A stretch of 64,000 nt of DNA from Clostridia bacterium. Lineage in GTDB: Bacteria; Bacillota; Clostridia; UMGS1810. Position 1 is the first letter of the stretch; the number at the start of each line of letters is the position of its first letter. Below, piece after piece: positions 1 through 8,750 of this stretch. Position numbers and translations under genes: made by a program. The DNA lies in the NCBI GenBank assembly GCA_017436905.1, contig JAFSCF010000012.1, forward strand, positions 1 to 64,000, in the 5' to 3' direction. The notes under the pieces were generated by a model. The model made no database searches and had not been told where the DNA came from. It was given only the letters and a program-made list of their open reading frames with translations.

Positions 1-232
1 AGTCGTTTTTTCTTTTTTTATGATTAAAATTCGATTGAAGGTTGGTAAAAGTGTTTAGTTTACCCTCTGCATCCCTCATTTTCACAATATCTGCATTTTA
101 TAAAGATTTCAAAAAACCGCATAAACACTGGGGGTTTAGCACTGTATCTTTCCTATCACCTCTTTATATCATATAATTAAATCAAATTCAAATACAAAAT
201 TACATATTAAGTAAATGAAAGGATGGTTACAA
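1..232. other. Upstream region without a gene
   Basis: AT-rich leader ahead of the first gene. I see no coding sequence here. A perfect TATAAT lies at 172-177, but the hexamer 17 bp upstream (TTTCCT, 149-154) is a poor -35, so a promoter here is only possible. A GAAAGGA ribosome binding site at 217-223 serves the gene starting at 233. No clear terminator or riboswitch was recognised. Confidence 0.4.
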
Positions 233-937
233 ATGAATGTTCTTGCAATTGGTTGTCACCCTGACGACATTGAATGCCAGTGCGCAGGCACTTTGGCAAA
301 ATGCGTGCAGAGAGGCGACAAAGTAACTGTTTGCCACGTAGCAAACGGCAACTTGGGTCACGAAATTATCCCATCAGACGAACTGCGTGTTATGCGCCGT
401 GAAGAGGCTAAAAACGCAGGCAAACTTGCAGGTATTGAAGTTGTTACCTGCGATATAGGTGACCTGCTCGTATATGGTGAGCAGAAAGAGCAGATTGACA
501 AAGTGGTTGACATTATCCGTCAGGCACAGCCTGATTTTATTATCACCCACGATCCCGAGGACTATATGCCCGACCACGTTGCAGTAAGCAAACTTGTTTT
601 TGCTGCTTCTTTTGCGGCGAGCGTTCCTCAGTATAAAACCTCTGTTTCAGGTAAGGCTGCAGTTACCCCTATCTACTATATGGACAACTTTGCAGGCGTA
701 AATTTCCTGCCCACAGAATATGTTGACATCACAGACACAATTGATTTAAAAATGGAAATGCTTGAGTGCCACGTAAGCCAGCTTAAATGGATGCGTGACC
801 ACGACCACATTGATTTTGCAGAACTTATAAAATCAGTTGCACGTTTCCGTGGAATACAGTCGGGCGTACAGTACGCAGAAGCATTTAAACAGTGCTATGC
901 TTATCCTAAAGTTACCACAAGAAGAATGTTACCTTGA
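233..937 (+). CDS. PIG-L family deacetylase (LmbE-like)
   Basis: A zinc-dependent N-deacetylase of the PIG-L/LmbE/MshB family, which removes acetyl groups from N-acetylglucosamine-containing small molecules or related sugars. The N-terminal signature GCHPDDIE sits at residues 7-14, giving the expected zinc ligands H9 and D12; a PDH motif supplies the third ligand, H115. The 234-residue length is normal for the family. An ATG at 215 is in frame but has no ribosome binding site; the ATG at 233 follows GAAAGGA at good spacing and begins directly with the hydrophobic first strand, so I start there. The gene is followed by a decayed sugar kinase and then a NagB-like gene, suggesting a former three-gene amino-sugar or glycoside salvage operon. 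The exact substrate is not visible. Confidence 0.85.
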   Translation: MNVLAIGCHPDDIECQCAGTLAKCVQRGDKVTVCHVANGNLGHEIIPSDELRVMRREEAKNAGKLAGIEVVTCDIGDLLVYGEQKEQIDKVVDIIRQAQPDFIITHDPEDYMPDHVAVSKLVFAASFAASVPQYKTSVSGKAAVTPIYYMDNFAGVNFLPTEYVDITDTIDLKMEMLECHVSQLKWMRDHDHIDFAELIKSVARFRGIQSGVQYAEAFKQCYAYPKVTTRRMLP

Positions 938-1163
938 AAAAATCGCTTGTGTAGGAATACTCCTTGCAGACGTGATTGTTGAGTTCGTAAGCGCATATCC
1001 CGAAAATGGAATTCCTTAAAAATGTAAAGAAATGGGCAAGACCACTTTCTTGGACGTTTGTCGGGATGCAAATGCCACAGGTGCTCATTGCGTAATAGAA
1101 AAAGGCGCAACAACTGCTATTAAATCGTACGAAGAAATTAAAGACTTTATGAACAAGCAATAA
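936..1163 (+). pseudogene. Remnant of a PfkB-family carbohydrate kinase
   Basis: Reading one frame from 936 to 1163 gives about 27 residues resembling the start of PfkB sugar kinases (KIACVGILLADVIVEF, followed by a YPENG segment), then a TAA stop at 1017-1019. In the same frame, a stretch resembling the family C-terminus follows (ANATGAHCV, then GATTAIKSYEEIKDFM), ending at the TAA at 1161. The roughly 250 residues between them, including the catalytic GAGD region, are missing, and the start codon appears lost (CTT at 933). I infer an internal deletion plus decay of a kinase that lay between the deacetylase and the NagB-like gene. The assignment rests on remembered family patterns, not a database search. 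Confidence 0.6.
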
Positions 1164-1194
1164 AATTTATATATAATTTAAGGAGGAAACAAAA

Positions 1195-2133
1195 ATGGAT
1201 TTTTTATCAACAGTTAAAGGTTCACTTTGCGAAAATTTCTTCCCAAAGGGATGGGATTTAGCAAAGATTGACGCATGCTGCGACAAAGGTGTTGCACGTG
1301 AAGATTTCTGGCACAAAGATTTTAACCCCGTAGAGTGCGACAACATCAACGATTTCGACACATATATGGGACACGAAATCGCTATGCAGATTAAACTCGC
1401 CAGAGAAGAAGGCAAAAAACTTGCTATGATTCTTCCCGTAGGTCCTATGGGTATGTACAAATGGGCAGTTTACTTCCTTACAAACTGGAAAGTTAAATGC
1501 GACCACGTATACACATTCAATATGGACGAGTGGGCAGATGCTGATGGAAACACACTTCCCTCAGACAATACAGCGTCTTTTGAATACAGCATGAAGCAGG
1601 CGTTCTTTAATCCTCTCGGCGAATACACAATTCCCGAATCACAGAGAAACTTTGCTACAAAAGATAATCTGCCTACATACCCTGAAAAAATCAAAGCATT
1701 AAAAGACGAAGGCGCTAAACTCGTACTCGTATTCGGCATCGGCAGAATGTGCCACATCGCTTTCTGGGAACCCCAGTTTGCTGAAGACTACGCTACAGAG
1801 GCTGAGTGGAAGAGTGCACCCTACCGCATCGCTGCAAAACTTCATCCATTAACAATTGAGCAAAACGCGCTTACAAGTTTCAAGAGCCGCACAACTCTCG
1901 TTCCATGCCGTGCTAACACTGTAGGCCCCGGCCTTTTCTTGCAGGCAGACTACATCATCGGCGGTTGCGACGGTACTCTCGGACGTGGCATGGGCTGGCA
2001 GGGTATGAGTTTCTTAACAACTCTGCACTACGGTCCCGATATGAACATCACGTCAACATATATGCCTACTCTCCCCGGTAAACTGTTCTATCTTAAAGAA
2101 CTTGCAGGTCCGTTAGTGGCTGAGTGCAACTAA
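1195..2133 (+). CDS. Divergent NagB-like (glucosamine-6-phosphate isomerase/deaminase family) protein
   Basis: A 312-residue member of the NagB/RpiA/6-phosphogluconolactonase superfamily; true NagB converts glucosamine-6-phosphate to fructose-6-phosphate and ammonia. The NMDEW motif at residues 109-113 matches the NagB NMDEY motif with catalytic Asp. The second motif reads [13 protein letters not shown] (181-193) where canonical NagB has GVGNDGHIAFNEP: the His (187) and Glu (192) are kept, but the catalytic Asp is Met185. It is also longer than the roughly 240-270 residues of NagB. The ribosome binding site AAGGAGG precedes the ATG. Position next to a deacetylase suggests a role in amino-sugar catabolism, but the substitution argues for a changed reaction or a non-catalytic sensor. 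Confidence 0.7.
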   Translation: MDFLSTVKGSLCENFFPKGWDLAKIDACCDKGVAREDFWHKDFNPVECDNINDFDTYMGHEIAMQIKLAREEGKKLAMILPVGPMGMYKWAVYFLTNWKVKCDHVYTFNMDEWADADGNTLPSDNTASFEYSMKQAFFNPLGEYTIPESQRNFATKDNLPTYPEKIKALKDEGAKLVLVFGIGRMCHIAFWEPQFAEDYATEAEWKSAPYRIAAKLHPLTIEQNALTSFKSRTTLVPCRANTVGPGLFLQADYIIGGCDGTLGRGMGWQGMSFLTTLHYGPDMNITSTYMPTLPGKLFYLKELAGPLVAECN

Positions 2134-2146
2134 TATCTGAATATTT

Positions 2147-2180
2147 TAAAACGGCAGATTTTACAATCTGCCGTTTTTTT
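2147..2180. terminator. Rho-independent terminator, probably bidirectional
   Basis: A GC-bearing stem AACGGCAGATT / AATCTGCCGTT with a short loop is followed by a run of T on the + strand, right after the NagB-like gene. The convergent regulator gene ends at 2179, so the same hairpin may serve both strands; the T tract on the minus side is shorter. Confidence 0.85.
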
Positions 2181-2778
2181 ATTCGTAATCATTTATACAA
2201 CATACCAGTCTGCCGCTAGCCTTTGACGTTTTATAAAAATTCGGTGCGCGCCTTTTACCATCAAGAACTTCAAGTCTTATTTCTCCGTTTTTCAACGTGG
2301 CAGATTTTATACTTAGTGTTTCACGCTTGACTATTGCATAAATGCCGTCACGGTCAACTTTTTCGCATCTTACAAAAATAAGTGTACTGTTATGTAATAT
2401 CCCTTTATCCGGAACATCTGCACCAGTATAGCGCAAAGCAAACAGATTATTCTTACCATACTTTTCAAGATGAGGAATTTCCAAATAATATATAACTCTG
2501 TCGCTACAGTCATTTATAAGGTCATATTCTGTTAAAAGCGGTATCTTGCTGCCAAAATGCCCTTGAGTAAAAGTGTTTTCGAGATTATTTGAAAGAGCAG
2601 AAGTCTGCATAAACTCCTCTGCCCCGAGCACAAATTCAACAGAAGGAACAGAAAATCCCGACTCATATTTTCTTATAGCATCAGCGCTTATCCCAATAAC
2701 CTGTGCAACGTCTTCCACCGACATATTGCGTTCTTTACGCATACGAATAAATTTACTCAAAAAAGAATCTGTAATCAT
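2179..2778 (-). CDS. XRE-family regulator with a degenerate S24/LexA-like C-terminal domain
   Basis: A 199-residue transcription factor. Residues about 7-45 form a Cro/CI helix-turn-helix (RKERNMSVEDVAQVIGIS, then a KYESG segment). Residues about 110-190 look like the peptidase S24 fold of LexA and CI repressors (LFALRYTGADVPDKGI, then DGIYAIVKR). Where active S24 proteins have GDSM, this one reads GADV, so the nucleophilic Ser is absent and self-cleavage is unlikely. It starts 1 nt after the CDF transporter stop, with AGGGG as ribosome binding site inside the transporter end, so the two are translationally linked. A role in sensing a ligand or stress is plausible; I cannot name its regulon. 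Confidence 0.75.
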   Translation of the reverse strand: MITDSFLSKFIRMRKERNMSVEDVAQVIGISADAIRKYESGFSVPSVEFVLGAEEFMQTSALSNNLENTFTQGHFGSKIPLLTEYDLINDCSDRVIYYLEIPHLEKYGKNNLFALRYTGADVPDKGILHNSTLIFVRCEKVDRDGIYAIVKRETLSIKSATLKNGEIRLEVLDGKRRAPNFYKTSKASGRLVCCINDYE

Positions 2779-2779
2779 A

Positions 2780-3991
2780 TTATCCCCTATTCTTCTTATC
2801 TGTTTTGTCTGATACCGAAATTGACGAACAATAACTTTTATCGATAGTTATAACACATTCGTACGTTCTTTCACACAGATGCACTGCGTTTATAATCATA
2901 TCAATAAGTTCGTTATCAGAAATATAAAAATCAACGGGAACACATATATCGAATATAAGATTTGAATGAGTAGTTCCCTTTACCATTCTGAAATCATGGT
3001 GTGTGATTGATGCATCAATATCTGCAAGTATCTGCGTAAGCATATCCTTGGCAGAATTTATTGTTTCATCGTCTTTGATTAAAGGATCCAGGTGTACAAC
3101 TAAATCTATTCCCATTTCAATTTTAAAATCACGTTCTATATTATCGGCAATATCGTGGCTTTCTAAAATATCCTGCTTGGCACTTACCTCTACATGAACA
3201 GACGCAAAACAACGCTTCGGACCATAATTGTGTATGATAAGGTCATGGATACCCTCTACTCCATGATATGACAATACTTTTGTAATAATCTTATCAGTAA
3301 GTTCTGCCGACGGCGCAACCCCAAGCAAAGGGTCGGCTGTGTCTTTTATAAGATTAATGCCTGCGTATATAATATAAACAGAAACCGCAACACCCATATA
3401 TCCGTCAAGGTTAAAGTCAGAAAAATACGTAATAAGCGCAGAAATCAAAACAGCAAATGTGGCAATCACATCGTTTAAACTGTCTTGCGCAGTGGCGCAT
3501 ATAACGGTGGAGTCTATCTTTTTGCCTATATGCCTGTTAAAGAAAAACATCCATAGTTTTACCAGTATCGAAAGCGAAAGAACAACAAACGTAACTGCAC
3601 CAACGTGTGATGCTTCAGGATGAAACACTTTTGATAAAGATGTTTTAATAAGTTCTATACCTATAAAAAGAATAAGAAACGATACAACCAGCCCCGATAC
3701 ATACTCAATACGTTCGTGCCCGTAGGGGTGTTCTTTGTCAGCGGGTTTGCCCGAAAGTTTAAAACCAACCAGCGTAACCACAGAACTCATAGCATCGGAA
3801 AGATTGTTTGCAGCATCTGCCATAACAGATATACTGCTGAAAATCAATCCCGTTAAAAATTTAGCAACAGATAGCAAGACGTTGCAGGTAATGCCTACAA
3901 CGCCTGAAAGTTTTCCGTATCCTTCACGCACCTTTACATTTGATACGTTCTGATAATCTTTCACAAAATGCTTAATTAAAAACTCAGTCAA
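2780..3991 (-). CDS. Cation diffusion facilitator (CDF) metal transporter
   Basis: A 403-residue inner-membrane divalent metal/proton antiporter of the CDF family (FieF/YiiP/MamB type, COG0053), exporting zinc, iron or manganese. Motifs visible: DAANNLSD in the second membrane helix and DSLND in the fifth supply the metal-binding Asp and Asn residues, and HPYGHER follows in the cytoplasmic loop. Six membrane helices span roughly residues 28-215. The cytoplasmic C-terminal domain (about 225-300) is followed by an extra segment of about 80 residues that resembles a second such domain. It lies 12 nt downstream of pgsA and directly upstream of the XRE regulator, so it is part of the same minus-strand run. 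Metal specificity cannot be read from the sequence. Confidence 0.9.
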   Translation of the reverse strand: MTEFLIKHFVKDYQNVSNVKVREGYGKLSGVVGITCNVLLSVAKFLTGLIFSSISVMADAANNLSDAMSSVVTLVGFKLSGKPADKEHPYGHERIEYVSGLVVSFLILFIGIELIKTSLSKVFHPEASHVGAVTFVVLSLSILVKLWMFFFNRHIGKKIDSTVICATAQDSLNDVIATFAVLISALITYFSDFNLDGYMGVAVSVYIIYAGINLIKDTADPLLGVAPSAELTDKIITKVLSYHGVEGIHDLIIHNYGPKRCFASVHVEVSAKQDILESHDIADNIERDFKIEMGIDLVVHLDPLIKDDETINSAKDMLTQILADIDASITHHDFRMVKGTTHSNLIFDICVPVDFYISDNELIDMIINAVHLCERTYECVITIDKSYCSSISVSDKTDKKNRG

Positions 3992-4003
3992 ATAAATCCA
4001 CCT

Positions 4004-4549
4004 TTACTTATTATCCGCAACAAGACTCCAGTTATTTTTAAGATATACATACCCCGAATAAATTGTAAACAATGTTGCAATCAGCATAGCGATGTAGCCA
4101 GCAGAGAAATTACCGATAAGGAATTTTTCGCCGTTAAACAACAGCGCAACTACAGTGGCAATAATCTGTATGACGGTTTTAATTTTACCCGTCATTTCAG
4201 CGGCTATTACAACGCCTTTTGAAATTGCAACTATTCTTAAACTTGTAACAATAAACTCTCTTGCAATAATGATAATTGCCATATAAGATGCAATTCTGCC
4301 CATATCCACAAGGCAAATAAGCGCCGTCGCAACTAAAAGTTTATCGGCAAGCGGGTCTATAAATTTGCCAAAATCGGTTATCTGGTTATACTTTCTTGCA
4401 ACATAACCATCCACGCCATCGGTAGCAGCGGCTATTACAAATATAAGTGCCGCTATAACGTCATTATATGCAAAATCAATCATAAGTACTATCATAAAAA
4501 CAGGTATCATCAAAATTCTTAATATAGTGATTTTATTTGCTGTATTCAT
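4004..4549 (-). CDS. pgsA: CDP-diacylglycerol--glycerol-3-phosphate 3-phosphatidyltransferase
   Basis: Makes phosphatidylglycerol phosphate from CDP-diacylglycerol and glycerol-3-phosphate in the membrane, the committed step to acidic phospholipids. The CDP-alcohol phosphotransferase signature DG-x2-AR-x8-G-x3-D-x3-D is complete (DGYVAR, then GKFIDPLAD). The 181-residue product begins MNTANKITILR, as in typical PgsA. An upstream in-frame start at 4603 would overlap the rimO end, but the AAGGAGAG ribosome binding site at 4555-4562 sits correctly only for 4549. The rimO-pgsA order is common in Firmicutes; the usual cinA between pgsA and recA is not here. Confidence 0.93.
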   Translation of the reverse strand: MNTANKITILRILMIPVFMIVLMIDFAYNDVIAALIFVIAAATDGVDGYVARKYNQITDFGKFIDPLADKLLVATALICLVDMGRIASYMAIIIIAREFIVTSLRIVAISKGVVIAAEMTGKIKTVIQIIATVVALLFNGEKFLIGNFSAGYIAMLIATLFTIYSGYVYLKNNWSLVADNK

Positions 4550-4592
4550 ATTATTCTCTCCTTCTCTTATGCAGCAAGTAATAGTGAATAAA

Positions 4593-5930
4593 TCAGTCTG
4601 CAACCTCGCCGGTTATATCGTATTGATGAGCGTCCATTATTTTTATATTTACAATATCGCCTGCGCAAAGTTCGTCTTTGCTGTAGATATATGCCATTCC
4701 GTCAACATCGGGAGTATCGGCAAAACTTCTGCCGACGTAGCAGAAATTCTCTTCATCATATCCTTCCACAATCGCCTGAACTGTTTTACCGATTTTTTCA
4801 GCATTAAGTTCGGCTGATATATCCATCTGCTGGCTCATAAGTATATCAAGGCGTTCCTGCTTGATTTTTTCATCTATCTGGTCTTCCATAGAGTATGCGG
4901 GAGTGTCTTCTTCTCTTGAATAAGTAAAAACCCCCACTCTATCTAAACGTGCATTTTTTAAAAATTCTTTAAGTTCGTAAAAATCCTGCTGCGTTTCTCC
5001 CGGAAAACCTACTATAATGGAAGTTCTTATCGCAAGATTTTCAATCTTCGAACGCATTTTTTCAATCAATGCTTCAACCTCTGCCTTGCGACTGCGTCTG
5101 CCCATACGTTTTAATACATTATCGCTTATATGCTGAAGAGGCATATCAATATATTTCACTATCTTATCGTTAGACGCAATTTCTTCTATAAGTTTATCGC
5201 CGATATTTTCAGGATAGCAATACTGCAGGCGAATCCACTCTATCCCGTCTATGGCAGAAAGTTTTTTTAGCAATGTACAGATATCATCTGTATCATCACC
5301 CTTTCCGTAATACGCAACGTCCTGAGCAACAAGTATAAGTTCTTTAACTCCCGATTGCGCCAGTTTTTTTGCTTCTTCTATAATATCAGCCATCGGTCTG
5401 CCACGATATTTACCACGCAGTTTTGGAATAATGCAGTAGGTACAGAAATTATCGCACCCGTCAGAGATTTTAATATACGCACTGTACGACGGAGTGCTTA
5501 ACATTCTGGGTAAAGATTTTGTGATATGCGCATCAGCATCGCTTACTGTACTTATTTTCTCGTTCATTAAGAAAAACCTCATAACAACGTGAAAAATCTT
5601 ATCATAATCGTTAGTACCGAGAATAGCATCAACCTCAGGTATTTCTTTAAAAATTTCATTTTTATAGCGTTGCGCCAGACACCCCGTTACAATAAGCAAA
5701 CGGCATCTTTCTTTTTTGTACTGTGCCATTTCGAGAATTGCATCAATAGACTCTTCTTTGGCGCTGTCTATAAAAGCGCAGGTATTTACGACCAGTACAT
5801 CAGCAACAGAAGGGTCGCTTACTATTTCCATACCATTATCGGATAAAATAGCAAGCATAGATTCTGTATCTGTAAGATTTTTGGCGCAGCCCAATGATAT
5901 AAATCCTATTTTCTTCTTCAAAAGTTTCAT
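4593..5930 (-). CDS. rimO: Ribosomal protein S12 methylthiotransferase RimO
   Basis: A radical-SAM enzyme that methylthiolates an Asp of ribosomal protein S12. Three N-terminal Cys (15, 51, 84) hold the auxiliary iron-sulfur cluster, and CxxxCxxC at 159-166 (CDNFCTYC) holds the radical-SAM cluster; a TRAM RNA-binding domain occupies about 375-440. The SLGCAKN start and a length of 445 residues favour RimO over MiaB. The start codon overlaps the recX stop as ATGA, so the two are probably coupled in translation. Confidence 0.93.
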   Translation of the reverse strand: MKLLKKKIGFISLGCAKNLTDTESMLAILSDNGMEIVSDPSVADVLVVNTCAFIDSAKEESIDAILEMAQYKKERCRLLIVTGCLAQRYKNEIFKEIPEVDAILGTNDYDKIFHVVMRFFLMNEKISTVSDADAHITKSLPRMLSTPSYSAYIKISDGCDNFCTYCIIPKLRGKYRGRPMADIIEEAKKLAQSGVKELILVAQDVAYYGKGDDTDDICTLLKKLSAIDGIEWIRLQYCYPENIGDKLIEEIASNDKIVKYIDMPLQHISDNVLKRMGRRSRKAEVEALIEKMRSKIENLAIRTSIIVGFPGETQQDFYELKEFLKNARLDRVGVFTYSREEDTPAYSMEDQIDEKIKQERLDILMSQQMDISAELNAEKIGKTVQAIVEGYDEENFCYVGRSFADTPDVDGMAYIYSKDELCAGDIVNIKIMDAHQYDITGEVAD

Positions 5931-6556
5931 ATGTCTTCACCTTTTTCAGATATAAATCTGCTTACGGCACTCTGTATACTGTCAAAGTCGAAGCCTCTGG
6001 AAGCAAAAAAACGCAGTACTTTCTGCTTCTGCTTATAGTCTTTTAAATCTGCATCTGTAAACTTGCGGCAAAGAAGGTCGTATATACGTTGCTCGGGGCA
6101 GTCATCATACTCTGCCATTGCGGCAGAAACAGTAGACTCGTCTACACCGCGTCTTTTAAGTTCTGCACGTATTTTAATCTTTCCCCAGCCTTTAGATACG
6201 GCATAGTCAAAAAAACTCACACAGTAATCAGCGTCGTTTATATAATTATATTCACGCATAGTTTCTATAACTATATCGCAAATCATACCGTCGTAGCCTT
6301 TGTCGGTAAGTTTCGTACGCAGTTCATTTTCTGTAACCATTTTACGTGCAACTATATCAAATGCTTTTGCCTTAGCCTTTGAAAGATTAGACTCCAGATT
6401 ATATATTTCTATGTCTTTTTCTGTTATTTGAGCACCTGTTTTAACGCCCAATCTCAAAGCATCAGCACCGTCTAAAGAAAACGAATATTCACCGTCTACA
6501 AATACAGAAACACGGTTTTTATTGCTTTGCTGAGGTGTTACATCAGTTATCTTCAT
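5927..6556 (-). CDS. recX: Regulatory protein RecX
   Basis: A RecA filament modulator of 209 residues. It has the RecX-type three-helix repeats (the [17 protein letters not shown] segment around residues 120-140 is characteristic) and an N-terminal beta-rich part found in Firmicute RecX. Its ATG lies inside the 3' end of recA, overlapping by 14 nt, with only a weak ribosome binding site, so translation is likely coupled to recA. It also overlaps rimO by the ATGA arrangement. Confidence 0.9.
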   Translation of the reverse strand: MKITDVTPQQSNKNRVSVFVDGEYSFSLDGADALRLGVKTGAQITEKDIEIYNLESNLSKAKAKAFDIVARKMVTENELRTKLTDKGYDGMICDIVIETMREYNYINDADYCVSFFDYAVSKGWGKIKIRAELKRRGVDESTVSAAMAEYDDCPEQRIYDLLCRKFTDADLKDYKQKQKVLRFFASRGFDFDSIQSAVSRFISEKGEDI

Positions 6557-7616
6557 CTACACTACCGTTAACCGCAGTGGTATCTTCACCATTGCGTTTT
6601 TTCTCTACAATATCCATAATCATAGAGCGAACTTCTTCCATAACATGCGGATTTTCTTCAAGGTACTCTTTTGCTTTTTCACGTCCCTGACCGATTCTCT
6701 CGCCATTATATGAATACCATGCACCTGCTTTTTTGATAATATCATATTCAGCGGCAACGTCTAAAATATCGCCTGATTTAGAGATACCCTGACCAAAAAT
6801 CATATCAAATTCTGCAACCATAAACGGTGGTGCCATTTTATTTTTAACTATTTTAGCTTTTGTTCTGTTACCTACAAGGTTTGAACCTTCTTTGATAGCC
6901 TCACCTTTTCTTACGTCGATTCTTACAGATGAGAAGAATTTAAGCGCACGTCCACCTGTTGTAACCTCAGGACTTCCGTAAATAACACCTACTTTTTCAC
7001 GAATCTGGTTTATAAATATCACAACCGCATGTGAATGGCTGATAACGCTTGTAAGTTTTCGAAGTGCCTGGCTCATAAGTCTTGCATGCGCACCAACGTG
7101 AGAATCGCCCATCTCACCTGCAATTTCTGCCTTGGGAACAAGCGCCGCAACAGAGTCAACGATAATAACATCAAGCGCACCGCTTCGCGCAAGCGCTTCA
7201 AGTATTTCAAGTGCCTGCTCGCCGCTGTCGGGCTGTGCAAGCAAAAGTTTGTCGATATCCACACCAAGTTTTTTAGCATAAATAGGATCAAGTGCGTGTT
7301 CTGCATCGATAAACGCAACTTCACCGCCAAGTTTTTGTGCTTCGGCAATTACGTGCAGGCAGACAGTGGTTTTACCTGACGATTCAGGACCGTAAATTTC
7401 GATAATTCTGCCTCTGGGAAGTCCGCCAATTCCGAGAGCAAGGTCAAGGCTTATAGAGCCTGTAGAAATAACGTCAACTTTTTTATAACGAGCATCACCT
7501 AAACGCATAATGGCGTTTTCGCCGTATGTTTTTTCAATCTGACCGATAGCAGCAGCCAATGCGGCAGCTTTATCGCTTCCGTCTTTTATTTCAAGTTTTT
7601 TGGTATCTTTAGCCAT
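6543..7616 (-). CDS. recA: Recombinase RecA
   Basis: The DNA strand-exchange ATPase, 357 residues. Walker A GPESSGKT is at 76-83, followed by the conserved hexapeptide area ([10 protein letters not shown]), a DSVAALVP Walker B and the [11 protein letters not shown] loop 1/2 region. A GTG at 7625 is in frame, but the ATG at 7616 follows GAGGTG with 6 nt spacing and gives the normal MAKDTKK-type start. recX follows directly. The promoter is described separately; no Gram-positive LexA box (GAAC-N4-GTTC) was seen upstream. Confidence 0.97.
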   Translation of the reverse strand: MAKDTKKLEIKDGSDKAAALAAAIGQIEKTYGENAIMRLGDARYKKVDVISTGSISLDLALGIGGLPRGRIIEIYGPESSGKTTVCLHVIAEAQKLGGEVAFIDAEHALDPIYAKKLGVDIDKLLLAQPDSGEQALEILEALARSGALDVIIVDSVAALVPKAEIAGEMGDSHVGAHARLMSQALRKLTSVISHSHAVVIFINQIREKVGVIYGSPEVTTGGRALKFFSSVRIDVRKGEAIKEGSNLVGNRTKAKIVKNKMAPPFMVAEFDMIFGQGISKSGDILDVAAEYDIIKKAGAWYSYNGERIGQGREKAKEYLEENPHVMEEVRSMIMDIVEKKRNGEDTTAVNGSVDEDN

Positions 7617-7646
7617 ATGTATCACCTCATAAACTATATTGTATTT

Positions 7647-7675
7647 ATCATATCATATTTATCTTAAAAAATCAA
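7647..7675 (-). promoter_or_regulatory. Sigma-A promoter of recA
   Basis: On the minus strand TTGATT (7670-7675) and TATGAT (7647-7652) are separated by 17 bp, about 30 nt ahead of the recA start. No SOS box is visible around it. Confidence 0.6.
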
Positions 7676-7783
7676 TCTGTTAAATTTATTTTTAAAAAAA
7701 TAAGCCCCATAAATTACATGTTTATTTAAAGCGATTTTTAAGCAAATTAATGCTGTAACGAATTTTTCAGGAGGTGATTTCAG

Positions 7784-7966
7784 ATGATGAACAAAGCAAA
7801 CAAACAGGCAATGGATAGATTCAAATATGAAGTAGCCAACGAACTCGGTGTAAACCTCAAAGAAGGTTACAACGGTGACCTTACTGCTAAAGAAAACGGC
7901 AGCGTAGGCGGAATGATGGTTAAAAAAATGATTGAACAGTATGAAAGAGAATTAAGCGGTAAATAA
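7784..7966 (+). CDS. Small acid-soluble spore protein, alpha/beta type
   Basis: A 60-residue DNA-binding spore protein that coats and protects spore DNA and is degraded at germination by the protease GPR. The sequence KYEVANELGVNL around residues 14-25 matches the GPR cleavage region, and the second conserved block GSVGGMMVKKMIEQYE is near the C-terminus. A strong AGGAGGTGA ribosome binding site precedes the first of two adjacent ATG codons. A sigma-G promoter would be expected; I could not find a convincing one upstream. It is transcribed away from recA and ends at a shared terminator with sigF. Confidence 0.93.
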   Translation: MMNKANKQAMDRFKYEVANELGVNLKEGYNGDLTAKENGSVGGMMVKKMIEQYERELSGK

Positions 7967-7985
7967 TTGATTTTCTTTTAAATCG

Positions 7986-8019
7986 AAAAGGAGCACAGTT
8001 TTTTAACTATGCTCCTTTT
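7986..8019. terminator. Bidirectional terminator between the spore protein gene and sigF
   Basis: An extended hairpin with arms AAAAGGAGCA / TGCTCCTTTT ends in T-rich sequence on both strands. Its right arm includes the last codons and stop of sigF. Confidence 0.8.
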
Positions 8020-8732
8020 AATTTAAAACGCAATTCGCTGAGTATTTTCTTTTCAAGACGTGAAACCTGCACTTGCGAAATTCCGAGTACATCTGAAATC
8101 TCTCGCTGTGTTTTTCCTTTGAAATACCTGAGCAAAATTATCTTTTTATCACGGTCACCGAGTTTTTCTATAAGTTGACGCAGGGCAATATTATCTACCA
8201 AACCGTCCTCGCTACTGTCTTCATCGGCAAGTTTGTCTATAAGGTAAATATCGCCACGCTCTCCTTGATGAACAGATTTATACAAAGACTCTGTGGGGCT
8301 TACGGCATCAAGTGCCATAACAACATTTTCCTGACTTTCACCGATTTTGTCTGCTATTTCGCTTACGCTGGCGGCTCTGCCGAGTTCTTTTTCCATAATT
8401 TCTTTAACGGCACACGCCCTGCCTGCGATTTCTTTTAAACTGCGTGATACTTTTATCATACCGTCATCACGCAGGAAGCGTTTAATCTCGCCCATTATCA
8501 TCGGCACAGCATAGGTTGAAAAGCGAACGTTATACGAAACGTCAAATTTATCAACCGCTTTTATAATACCTATACAGCCTATCTGGAATAAGTCTTCGGC
8601 ATCGTAACCTCTTCCGAGAAACTTTTTAACTATGCTGTGTACAAGCCCTAAATTTTGCTCTACTATTTCCTCACGTGCAGATTTATCACCGTTTTTTGCT
8701 TTTAAAATAAGTTCCGGTGTGTTCTCATACAT
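8007..8732 (-). CDS. sigF: RNA polymerase sigma-F (forespore sigma factor)
   Basis: A sporulation sigma factor of the SigF/SigG group, 241 residues, with sigma region 2 (DLFQIGCIGIIKAVDKFD), region 3 (about 95-150) and region 4 (IILLRYFKGKTQREISDVLG, then a QVSRLEKK recognition segment). It is last in an operon behind genes for its anti-sigma factor kinase and anti-anti-sigma factor, which identifies it as sigF rather than sigG. The GGAGG ribosome binding site lies 10 nt ahead of the ATG. It directs early forespore transcription after SpoIIAB releases it. Confidence 0.95.
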   Translation of the reverse strand: MYENTPELILKAKNGDKSAREEIVEQNLGLVHSIVKKFLGRGYDAEDLFQIGCIGIIKAVDKFDVSYNVRFSTYAVPMIMGEIKRFLRDDGMIKVSRSLKEIAGRACAVKEIMEKELGRAASVSEIADKIGESQENVVMALDAVSPTESLYKSVHQGERGDIYLIDKLADEDSSEDGLVDNIALRQLIEKLGDRDKKIILLRYFKGKTQREISDVLGISQVQVSRLEKKILSELRFKLKGA

Positions 8733-8750
8733 ATCCGCACAGCCTCCACA

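Noticed and set aside
7680..7783. Sigma-G promoter for the small acid-soluble spore protein
   Set aside because: CATAAAT and CATGTTT were considered as -10, but no GAATR-like -35 lies at the proper distance.
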